Assembly (NCBI GenBank): GCA_964353255.1
Contig: CAYGVJ010000016.1
Coordinates: 1 to 49,651, forward strand
Length of the DNA: 49,651 nt
Direction: 5' to 3'
Origin: VFZS01 sp964353255
GTDB taxonomy: Bacteria; Acidobacteriota; Terriglobia; Bryobacterales; Bryobacteraceae
Below, piece by piece: positions 16,014 to 23,108 of the stretch (its first letter is position 1; the number at the start of each line of letters is the position of its first letter). The notes beneath the pieces were generated by a model. It made no database searches. It saw only the letters and a program-made list of their open reading frames with translations, and had not been told where the DNA came from. Position numbers and translations under genes: made by a program.

Positions 16014-16268
16014 CACGACCAAGTGCGGCTTAAGCTGGCTGGCGACCGGGATGTCAAGGGCGGGGAGCTCGAGGTGAGGGTCGAGCAGGGTGTGGTCACC
16101 CAGCCGGGCAAGGTGCGCGAGCTGAAGCAGAAGCAAGAAGCCGAGCGCCTCACCCGCAAGGTCAAGGGCGTCAAGAAGGTGATCAACCAGGTGGAGGTGG
16201 AGACCACACTGGCCCCGCCCTCGGGCGCGAAGCCAAACCTTGAGCTCCGACCTCTGCGCTGGGCTTGA
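15756..16268 (+). CDS. Chimeric ORF: truncated GGT N-terminus fused to a BON domain
   Basis: The 170-residue frame begins with the GGT signal peptide and 86 GGT residues, then switches at AGN-HDQ to unrelated sequence. The second half (VRLKLAGDRDVKGGELEVRV, then EQGVVTQPGKVRELKQKQEA and KVKGVKKVINQVEVE) reads as a BON domain, a periplasmic lipid- or protein-binding fold seen in OsmY and secretins. The junction preserves frame and the promoter-like TATACT (15743-15748) is kept, so an exported BON protein could be made. Alternatively it is simply debris of a broken GGT copy. GGT activity is impossible: the catalytic Thr region is absent. Confidence 0.6.
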   Translation: MVRLVFSLLFVSLTLPGQEVSQSGLQLKGARPMVSQPERARQAMVASVHELASEAGLEVLSRGGNAVDAAVAMGFVLAVVHPEAGNHDQVRLKLAGDRDVKGGELEVRVEQGVVTQPGKVRELKQKQEAERLTRKVKGVKKVINQVEVETTLAPPSGAKPNLELRPLRWA

Positions 16269-16281
16269 AGGGGAGCGAATC

Positions 16282-17148
16282 ATGTGGCTGACCTCGGTTG
16301 TGCGGTTCCTTATTTCCGGTCGGGCCGGTTATCTGAATGCAGAGCTTCTGGGTGCGGCGAGGAAGGGGAAAACACCAGAGGTTGAGGCGCTGCTGGCGCG
16401 CGGTGCGGACCCCAATGCGAGAGACCGCAAGGGCCGCAGCCCGCTGATGCGTGCTGCAAGCTCACTCCGCACCGAGACCCTCAGAGCCCTGGTGGGGAAC
16501 GGCGCAGCGGTGAACGCCAGGGACGTCGTGGGGCAAACTGCCCTAATACATGCCACGGCGTCTTGTGGTGCCCCCTTTTGTGACCTCTGCACGGGCACGG
16601 TCAAGGAGTTGTTGGGTCTGGGAGCGGATGTGAATGCCGGAGACCATCGGTGCCGGACCGCACTGATGTACGCGGCCAGGTCACTGTGCACCAAGACTGT
16701 GAGTGCGCTGCTGGAGCACGGCGCAGATGCTAATGCGGTAGACCACAAAGGCCGCACCGCGTTGATGTATGCGGTAGGCGAGGAGGTTTCAGACGACCCC
16801 TCGGATTTCATGCCGAAGTTCGAGCCTGACGAAGCCCCTAGGCTGATCGGCGTTTTCGGCGGTCTTACCTTGGGCGGTTGGGAGCATGGCTGGCGTGGCT
16901 GTGTCACGGACACCGTGGGGCTGCTGGCTGCTGGAGGGGCCGATATGAACGCACAAAACAAGGATGGCAAGAGTGCCCTGATGATAGCGGTGGGCAGGCG
17001 GTTCACCAGGGCGGTCAAGGCTTTGCTCCTGCACGGCGCCGACGTGAATGGGAGAGACAAGGATGGTTGGACTGCTCTGAGGCTGGCTAGGTTCGTGCGG
17101 CATGCCCAAATCACTCAAGTACTAATCGAAGCTGGTGGTCTCGAATAG
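16282..17148 (+). CDS. Ankyrin-repeat protein
   Basis: From ATG 16282 (MWLTSVVRFLISGRAGYLNA), which has AGGGGAG upstream, the product has 288 residues. It holds about six ankyrin repeats (EVEALLARGADPNARDRKGR, VKELLGLGADVNAGDH, VSALLEHGADANAVDHKGR, VKALLLHGADVNGRDKDGW), interrupted by an insertion around residues 170-215 (DDPSDFMPKFEPDEAPRL). It is a protein-binding scaffold of unknown partner. The N-terminal hydrophobic stretch may be a membrane anchor but is weak. It lies between the broken and intact GGT copies, so it arrived with that rearrangement or before it. Confidence 0.8.
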   Translation: MWLTSVVRFLISGRAGYLNAELLGAARKGKTPEVEALLARGADPNARDRKGRSPLMRAASSLRTETLRALVGNGAAVNARDVVGQTALIHATASCGAPFCDLCTGTVKELLGLGADVNAGDHRCRTALMYAARSLCTKTVSALLEHGADANAVDHKGRTALMYAVGEEVSDDPSDFMPKFEPDEAPRLIGVFGGLTLGGWEHGWRGCVTDTVGLLAAGGADMNAQNKDGKSALMIAVGRRFTRAVKALLLHGADVNGRDKDGWTALRLARFVRHAQITQVLIEAGGLE

Positions 17149-17323
17149 AGGACCCTGGACTCCCATGCCAGGTTGACGGCCCAATGGGCTAGGCAGTGCC
17201 GCGTCCGAGGGTCGTTTCCCCGGGCAGCGCGGCCGTTCTGCCGGCGGTGATTCTGCCTCCACTACTCCCCGTGAGACGAGTGAGGGGCTCACGGTTCGCA
17301 AGCGCTCTTCCCCTGATCCGCCC

Positions 17324-17329
17324 TATACT
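17324..17329 (+). promoter_or_regulatory. Candidate -10 element for leaderless GGT transcript
   Basis: TATACT ends 7 nt before the GGT ATG at 17337, and no Shine-Dalgarno is present. The same hexamer and spacing precede the truncated copy (TATACT 15743-15748, ATG 15756). Confidence 0.45.
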
Positions 17330-17336
17330 CGACCTT

Positions 17337-19028
17337 ATGCTGCGGTTTGTTTTCTGGCTGTTGTTCGTCAGTCTGACACTGCCCGGGCAGGAGGTCTCCC
17401 AGAGCGGGCTGCAACTGAAGGGCGCGCGCCCGATGGTGAGCCAACCGGAGCGGGCGCGCCAGGCCATGGTGGCCAGCGTGCACGAGCTGGCCTCCGAAGC
17501 GGGCTTGGAAGTCCTCAGCCGCGGCGGGAATGCCGTAGATGCGGCGGTGGCAATGGGTTTCGTGCTGGCGGTGGTCCACCCCGAGGCGGGCAATCTGGGC
17601 GGCGGGGGCTACATGGTGATCCGGATGGCCGATGGGCGCTGCCAGGCGATTGACTATCGCGAGACGGCGCCGGCGGCGGCGCGCCCGGGCATGTTTCAGT
17701 TACCCCAAGAGGCGCGCGTGGGCTACAAAGCCTCGGCGGTCCCGGGGACGGTGGCGGGGCTGGCGCTGGCGCACCGCCTGTTTGGAAAGAAAAGCTGGCG
17801 GGAGCTGCTCGAACCTGCGCGGCGGCTGGCCGCGCGCGGCTTCCCAGCTTCGCAGCGCATGGAGCTGATCCTGGCGCTCCAGGTGCCGGTGATGAAGGAG
17901 TTCCCGGAAACCGCCAAGGTCTTCCTGCACGGGGGAGACCGGCCGCTCAAGCAGGGCGAACTCGTCCGCCAGCCGGAGCTGGCCGCCACCATTGCGCGGA
18001 TTGCCCGGCAAGGGGCCAGTGAGTTTTACGAAGGGGAGACCGCGCGGCGCATTGCGGCTGACATGGCGGCGCGCGGCGGCACCATTACCTATGAAGACCT
18101 GAAGCGTTACCGGGCGCGGGCCGTGGAGCCGCTACAGAGCACGTATCGCGAGCACACTATTCTGACGGTGCCGCCGTCCTCCGGCGGGGGCGTGTCGCTC
18201 ATCGAGATGCTGAACATCCTAGAGCAGTTTCCCCAGCGGCTGGGCATGGAAGGATCCAGCCCGTCGCGGCACCTGATGATTGAGGCCATGAAGCGCGCCT
18301 ATCGGGATCGCAGCGTGCACCTGGCTGACCCCGCGTTTTTCCAGATCCCGGTGGACCGGCTGATTGGCAAAGAGTACGCCGCCGAGCTGGCGCGCTCGAT
18401 CCGGCTGGACCGGGCGACGCCGAGCGGCGAGCTGGAAGGACCCGCGCAGCCCGGCGAGGCGGGTGAATCGGAGGAGACCACGCACTTCAGCATCGTAGAC
18501 ACGGCCGGCAACCTCGTTTCGAACACTTACACGCTGAACGGGTTCTACGGCTCGCAAGTGATCCCCAAGGGCACCGGCGTTCTGCTCAACGACATCATGA
18601 GCGCTTTCTCGACCCGGCAGGGAAGCCACAACCAGGTGGGGCCTGGCAGGCGCCCCGTGGCCTCGATGACGCCGGTGATCGTGCTCCGCCCGGACGGCAA
18701 GCCCTGGGTGGCCCTGGGCTCGCCGGGCGCTTACACTATCGCCAACACGCTGCTCCAGGTGATTGTCAATCTGATTGACTACCGGATGTCGCTGCGCGAC
18801 GCCATCGAGTTTCCGCGCATCCACCACCAGTACCAGCCGGACCGCGTGGACGCCGAGCCGGGCGCGCTCGTCTTCGACGTGGCCGAGAAGCTGAAGGCCC
18901 TGGGGCACACGCTCAACCCCGTATTGCGCGCGCAGGGGGACGTCCACGCCGTGGCGATCGAAGAGAGCAGCGGCTGGAGAATCGGGCTCTCCGATGGCCG
19001 CCGCGGGGGCAGAGCGGTCGGCTACTAG
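17337..19028 (+). CDS. ggt: Gamma-glutamyltransferase (glutathione hydrolase)
   Basis: This 563-residue N-terminal-nucleophile hydrolase cleaves the gamma-glutamyl bond of glutathione and related peptides, in the periplasm. It has a signal peptide (FVFWLLFVSLTLPGQ), the substrate-binding Arg108 in DYRETAP, and the autoprocessing nucleophile Thr381 at the start of TTHFSIVDTAGN, where the chain would split into large and small subunits. The glycine-rich loop reads GSPGAYTIANTLLQVIVN, so the usual GG-S/R part is altered, which may affect specificity. The start is at 17337; an open frame to 17196 lacks similarity. The 5' end is duplicated upstream at 15734-16013. Confidence 0.92.
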   Translation: MLRFVFWLLFVSLTLPGQEVSQSGLQLKGARPMVSQPERARQAMVASVHELASEAGLEVLSRGGNAVDAAVAMGFVLAVVHPEAGNLGGGGYMVIRMADGRCQAIDYRETAPAAARPGMFQLPQEARVGYKASAVPGTVAGLALAHRLFGKKSWRELLEPARRLAARGFPASQRMELILALQVPVMKEFPETAKVFLHGGDRPLKQGELVRQPELAATIARIARQGASEFYEGETARRIAADMAARGGTITYEDLKRYRARAVEPLQSTYREHTILTVPPSSGGGVSLIEMLNILEQFPQRLGMEGSSPSRHLMIEAMKRAYRDRSVHLADPAFFQIPVDRLIGKEYAAELARSIRLDRATPSGELEGPAQPGEAGESEETTHFSIVDTAGNLVSNTYTLNGFYGSQVIPKGTGVLLNDIMSAFSTRQGSHNQVGPGRRPVASMTPVIVLRPDGKPWVALGSPGAYTIANTLLQVIVNLIDYRMSLRDAIEFPRIHHQYQPDRVDAEPGALVFDVAEKLKALGHTLNPVLRAQGDVHAVAIEESSGWRIGLSDGRRGGRAVGY

Positions 19029-19031
19029 AAA

Positions 19032-19072
19032 CACAGGCAAGAATGCCTGTGGCACAGACTCTCCAGTCTGTG
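19032..19072. repeat. Two back-to-back hairpins of a REP-like element; possible bidirectional terminator
   Basis: Two perfect 8 bp stems with 4 nt loops: CACAGGCA-AGAA-TGCCTGTG (19032-19051) and CACAGACT-CTCC-AGTCTGTG (19053-19072). They fill the 52 nt gap between the convergent GGT and hypothetical genes. The first hairpin recurs at 46808-46827 and, in modified form, at 31632-31703, so this is a dispersed repeat family rather than only a terminator. Confidence 0.7.
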
Positions 19073-19080
19073 TGTGTTCC

Positions 19081-20109
19081 CTACTTCGGCCCGGGCAGTT
19101 TCACCACGCCCATGTCCTTGGGCGAGGAGTAGATGGTGATGCTGTTGTCGGCAGGCCGCTCCGGTGCAGGCTTGGCACGCGCGCGCTGGGCGGCCATGGC
19201 TTTTTTCTGAGCCTCGATCATCTGGGCCACCTGCTGCTCGGGGATGGTGAGCGCGAACTTCACCGTCCGGCCTTCCACCTTGAGCTGGAGATTCTCGAGC
19301 GCCTTGGCCGCCCCTGGTTTGCCCTGGCTGAGCGCCAGCCCGGTGAGGAAGCGAACCACGTCATTCAGGGCGGTGGCGTCCTTCTCACTGCGGGTCAGGG
19401 CCTCGAAAGAGATGTCGATTCGAGAGCTAAGGCGGACGCCGCCGCTGACCTGCTCGATCCCCTGGAGCATGTCACCCTTCAGCGCGCCGCTGACCTGCGG
19501 GTTGGGGAGCGCTTTGGCCATTTCGGCGGGAGGAATCACCGAGACGCCCCAGATGTCGTAGGCGCCGCTCAGTTCATTCACCTTGGCCATGAGCTTGGCG
19601 GGAAGGCGGACGGGGGATCCCCGGCGCCCAATCGCCCCGCGCACGCTTTCCGGGTCTCCGGCGGCCAAGGTCGATCGGTCCAGGAAGGCCAGCGCCATGG
19701 GTTCCTTTTCTTTGCTGCTGGCGATTTGCACTCCCTGATAAGTATTCAGTTCGGCCTTGCCGAGCTGGGCCAAGGCAGACAGCCGCGCGGGATCAAAGGA
19801 CCCGCGCGCGAGCAGCAGTCCGCGCCGCCCCTTGCTGGAGCTGCCGGCGGGAGCGGCGATCAGCACCTCGCTCACGTCGCGCCGCGGATCAAAGCCGACG
19901 AGTGCGATCACTTTCGTAATCTCCTCGGCCGGCACGGCGGCTTGCGAAAGAATCGACTGGCCGATGGGCGAGGCCAGGATCTGCTCCACCCGGATGCCGA
20001 CCACCACTGCGGCGTCCGGCATGACCAGGTTCAAGAGGCCGGAGTCGGCGGCAAAAACGCTTGCCGCGACCGCCAGCAGAAGGACCAGTATTCTTCCCGC
20101 CGTGCGCAT
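19081..20109 (-). CDS. Secreted hypothetical protein
   Basis: The 342-residue product starts with a clear signal peptide (GRILVLLLAVAASVFAADSG). The mature part alternates short hydrophobic strands with charged loops, including VVVGIRVEQILASPIGQ, RRGLLLARGSFDPARLSAL and RLSSRIDISFEAL, and ends in a basic, Ala/Pro-rich tail. No catalytic motif is recognised. This style of protein recurs in Acidobacteria (from memory), and a periplasmic or outer-membrane-associated role is likely. It runs in the same direction as ribBA and Uma2 but is separated from ribBA by 59 nt on its far side. Confidence 0.68.
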   Translation of the reverse strand: MRTAGRILVLLLAVAASVFAADSGLLNLVMPDAAVVVGIRVEQILASPIGQSILSQAAVPAEEITKVIALVGFDPRRDVSEVLIAAPAGSSSKGRRGLLLARGSFDPARLSALAQLGKAELNTYQGVQIASSKEKEPMALAFLDRSTLAAGDPESVRGAIGRRGSPVRLPAKLMAKVNELSGAYDIWGVSVIPPAEMAKALPNPQVSGALKGDMLQGIEQVSGGVRLSSRIDISFEALTRSEKDATALNDVVRFLTGLALSQGKPGAAKALENLQLKVEGRTVKFALTIPEQQVAQMIEAQKKAMAAQRARAKPAPERPADNSITIYSSPKDMGVVKLPGPK

Positions 20110-20168
20110 AATAGGCTCCTTATTCCAGCTTACGACTAAACCGTGCGCGGTGTTCTACGTTAATAACC

Positions 20169-21302
20169 TTAAACCGCCACCGCCACTTGCTCGACGATCC
20201 GGATGCCGAAGGCCTCCAAACCCACGAACTTCCGGGGATGGTTGGTCAACAGGCGGATGGTGTGGAGGCCCAGGTCGGAGAGAATCTGCGCGCCGATGCC
20301 GCTTTCGTACTGAAGGCGGCGCCGGCCGCTGGCTCCGGAGTAGTGCGCGAGATCCGGGGTGTGGGGCACAAGCTGCGGGGCGCCGGTCTCATCGGGGACA
20401 ACTCGGATTCCGCGGCCGGACTGGTGGAGGTAGACCAGCACGCCCAACTCCTCGGCAGCGATTTGCCGGAGCGCGGCCCGCATCATCCCGCCGCACTCGC
20501 AGGAGGTGGCGCCGAAGACGTCGCCGTAGACGCAGTGGGAGTGCATCCGCACCAGGACGCGCTCGCGCCCCTGCACGTCGCCGCGAACCAGCGCCAGATG
20601 CATCTCGGGGTCAGTCGAGGCGGTGTAGGCCAGGCTGCGGAACTCGCCGAACTCGGTAGCCAGGCGCCCTTCGGCTACCCGCCGCACGATGCGCTCATGG
20701 GCCAGCCGATAGCGGATCAACTCGGCCACCGAGATCATCTTGAGCTGGTGGCGGCGGCAGAACTCCTCCAGTTGCGGCACCCGGGCCATGGTGCCGTCCT
20801 CGTTCATGATTTCGCAGATCACCCCGGCCGGCGTCAGGCCGGCCAGGCGCGCCAGGTCCACGGCGGCTTCAGTTTGTCCGGCGCGGACCAGCACCCCGCC
20901 CTCGCGGGCACGCAGGGGGAAGACGTGGCCCGGGCGGGCCAGGTCGGCAGGGCGGCTGGCGGGCTCGAGGGCCACCTGGATGGTCCGTGCCCGGTCGGCG
21001 GCCGAGATCCCGGTGGTCACGCCTTCCCGCGCGTCGATGGACTCGCAGAAGGCGGTGCCGAACCGCGAAGTGTTGTCCGGCGACATGGGCCGCAGGTGAA
21101 GCTCATCACAGCGCTGCGTCGTCAGCGCCAGGCAGATCAGGCCGCGGCCCTGGGCGGCCATGAAGTTGATGATTTCCGGCGTGACCTTTTCGGCGGCCGC
21201 CGTCAGGTCGCCCTCGTTCTCCCGGTCCTCGTCGTCCACCACCACCAGCATGCGGTCGGCGCGGAGTTCTTCAAGGGCCTCGGGGATGGAGGCGAATGGC
21301 AT
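20169..21302 (-). CDS. ribBA: RibBA-type riboflavin biosynthesis protein with altered motifs
   Basis: This 377-residue protein combines DHBP synthase (residues 1-200: DDEDRENEGD, GVTTGIS) and GTP cyclohydrolase II (from about 205), the two entry steps to riboflavin. The GCHII zinc cysteines are present (CVYGDVFGATSCECGG). Several usual motifs deviate: the DHBPS GHTEA histidine is Gln (RAGQTEAAVDL, codon CAA), the GCHII RQEGRGIGL loop reads HQSGRGIRV, and the NKxxAYxLQD segment is replaced by a 30-residue loop, although SGIGAQILSDLG and RLLTNHPRKFVGLEAFGI follow normally. The second domain may be weak or inactive, as in the RibBX proteins. No FMN riboswitch fits: only 18 nt separate it from the Uma2 gene. 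Confidence 0.85.
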   Translation of the reverse strand: MPFASIPEALEELRADRMLVVVDDEDRENEGDLTAAAEKVTPEIINFMAAQGRGLICLALTTQRCDELHLRPMSPDNTSRFGTAFCESIDAREGVTTGISAADRARTIQVALEPASRPADLARPGHVFPLRAREGGVLVRAGQTEAAVDLARLAGLTPAGVICEIMNEDGTMARVPQLEEFCRRHQLKMISVAELIRYRLAHERIVRRVAEGRLATEFGEFRSLAYTASTDPEMHLALVRGDVQGRERVLVRMHSHCVYGDVFGATSCECGGMMRAALRQIAAEELGVLVYLHQSGRGIRVVPDETGAPQLVPHTPDLAHYSGASGRRRLQYESGIGAQILSDLGLHTIRLLTNHPRKFVGLEAFGIRIVEQVAVAV

Positions 21303-21320
21303 AGCGGTAGAGGACCTTCG

Positions 21321-21839
21321 TTACCCTTGCCCGCCCAGGGCGGCTTCGAGTGAGATCTCGATGGCCGGATTCTCCGTGCGCAGCACGTCGCAGGCCCAGC
21401 CCGCCGGGTTCTGCTGCGAGAAGCAAAGAGCTTGCCCTTCCAACGGGTCGATCAACCAGATGAATTCCGCGCCCATCGAGAGATACTCCCGCACTTTTGG
21501 CTGCATACGCACCATGCGGTCTTCCGGGGACAGGATTTCGACGATCAGGAAGGGGGCCACGGTCGGGATGCGCTCTCCGATGTACCCGGCACGCCAGACC
21601 GCGATGTCCGCCACCCGGTAGCGGCGCGGCTCGGTCTGAATGCGGATCTCGGGCAGCACCTGGATTCCCAGGCGCGACTCCATCTGCGTCAAGAAAAACA
21701 TCAGAATCTTCTGCACAGTGCTGTGCGGCATCTCCCCCATGTTCCGCTCCACGATCTCGCCGTCCAGGTATTCGCAATCCGCTCCGTCGAAGCTGGCGTG
21801 CAGGTACTCTTCGACGTCCATCAACAGCTTGGTCGTCAT
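21321..21839 (-). CDS. Uma2-family (DUF820) PD-(D/E)XK nuclease-like protein
   Basis: The 172-residue protein has the Uma2 layout: MTTKLLMDVEEYL, CEYLDGEIVERNMGEMPHS, VADIAVWRAG (catalytic Asp), and PFLIVEILSPEDRM (Glu of the E-x-L motif) followed by REYLSMGAEFIWLIDPLEGQ. Uma2 proteins are numerous in cyanobacteria, Acidobacteria and Chloroflexi, and their cellular function is not established. ATG 21839 has a GAGGG upstream, and the frame is open to 21857. A TATAAT about 16 nt before the start is a promoter candidate. It may be co-transcribed with ribBA. Confidence 0.85.
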   Translation of the reverse strand: MTTKLLMDVEEYLHASFDGADCEYLDGEIVERNMGEMPHSTVQKILMFFLTQMESRLGIQVLPEIRIQTEPRRYRVADIAVWRAGYIGERIPTVAPFLIVEILSPEDRMVRMQPKVREYLSMGAEFIWLIDPLEGQALCFSQQNPAGWACDVLRTENPAIEISLEAALGGQG

Positions 21840-21890
21840 GACGCCCTCACTTGGCATTATACGCGCTCCGTCAGACTACACTGAAATCAG

Positions 21891-23108
21891 ATGACCACCC
21901 GCGACGACCACCCTGGCCGCAGGGCGTCGCCGATTCCCGGCATCCCCTGGAACGTGTTCCTGCTGGGGCTGGTGAGCCTGTGCACCGACGCCTCCAGCGA
22001 AATGATCTACCCGCTGATTCCGCTGTTCTTGACTCGGACGCTGGGCGCGCCGGTGGCGGTGGTGGGCGTGATCGAGGGCCTGGCGGAAGCGACCGCGAGC
22101 ATCCTGAAAGGCTTCTCGGGGTGGCTCTCGGACCGGCTGGGTCGGCGGCGACCACTGGTGATCGGCGGCTACGGCCTGGCGGCTGTGGCCAAGCCTCTGC
22201 TGGCTCTGGCTGCCGGCTGGCCGCTGGTGCTGGCGGCGCGGGTGCTGGACCGCTTCGGCAAGGGGCTCCGCGGCTCCCCGCGCGACGCCCTGATCGCTGA
22301 TTCGACCCCGGAGGAGTCGCGCGGGCGGGCCTTCGGCTTCCACCGCAGCGCGGACCAGGTCGGTGCGGTGGTAGGGCCGCTGGCGGCGCTGGCCTTGCTG
22401 GCGGCCTTCCGGCAGGACTACCGGGCTGTGTTCCTGGTCGCGTTCCTTCCCGCGGCGGTTGGTGTCGCGCTGCTCGCGCTGGTGAGGGACCCGAAGCGGA
22501 CCGGCGCCAGGGGCGCGCGACCGCCCAAGTTCAGCCTTCGCGGCGCGACGCCGGCATATCGCCGGTTTCTCGGCATCGGGCTGCTGTTCGCGCTGGGGAA
22601 CTCCTCGGACGTCTTCTTGATCTTGCGCGCCGGGCAGTTGGGCCTGGCGGCCTCGAAGATTGTCTTGCTGTTTGCCGCCTTCAACTTGTCCTACGTGCTC
22701 TCGGCGTATCCGGCAGGGCGGCTCTCGGACCGGCTGGGCCGCAAGCGGGTGCTGGTGGCCGGCCTGTGGGTGTTCGCGCTGGTGTACCTGGGATTTGCGC
22801 TGGCGCCCGGCCCGGGCTGGCTGGTTCCGTGCTTCGTCGTCTACGGCCTGTACATGGGGCTGACGGATGGCGTCTCGCGCGCTTTCGTGGTTGACCTGGT
22901 GACTCCGGAGGCGCGGGCCACGGCACTGGGCGTTTATGCGATGGCCGTCGGGCTGATGAGCCTGGCGGCCAGCTTGCTGGCCGGCTGGCTGTGGCAGTGG
23001 CTGGGGCCTCCGGCGCCCTTCTGGTTGGGAGCGGCGCTGGCCGCCTGCGCCGCGGAGCTGCTGGCGCTCATGCGTGCTCCGGGCCGAACTCCAGCACCAG
23101 CACGGTGA
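21891..23108 (+). CDS. MFS transporter
   Basis: The 405-residue protein has about 12 hydrophobic segments. The cytoplasmic loop signatures are SDRLGRRRPLVIGGYGLAA (loop 2-3) and its repeat SDRLGRKRVLVAGLWVFALV (loop 8-9). The stretch GLRGSPRDALIADSTPEESR is typical of a subgroup of bacterial MFS drug/metabolite carriers. The substrate is unknown. A TACACT hexamer (21877-21882) lies 8 nt before ATG, suggesting a leaderless transcript. The last 41 nt overlap the convergent phosphatase gene. Confidence 0.88.
   Translation: MTTRDDHPGRRASPIPGIPWNVFLLGLVSLCTDASSEMIYPLIPLFLTRTLGAPVAVVGVIEGLAEATASILKGFSGWLSDRLGRRRPLVIGGYGLAAVAKPLLALAAGWPLVLAARVLDRFGKGLRGSPRDALIADSTPEESRGRAFGFHRSADQVGAVVGPLAALALLAAFRQDYRAVFLVAFLPAAVGVALLALVRDPKRTGARGARPPKFSLRGATPAYRRFLGIGLLFALGNSSDVFLILRAGQLGLAASKIVLLFAAFNLSYVLSAYPAGRLSDRLGRKRVLVAGLWVFALVYLGFALAPGPGWLVPCFVVYGLYMGLTDGVSRAFVVDLVTPEARATALGVYAMAVGLMSLAASLLAGWLWQWLGPPAPFWLGAALAACAAELLALMRAPGRTPAPAR

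Noticed and set aside
21303..21320. Possible FMN riboswitch before ribBA
   Set aside because: The gap to the upstream Uma2 gene is only 18 nt, too short for the element, and no conserved FMN-switch sequence was seen inside the Uma2 gene.
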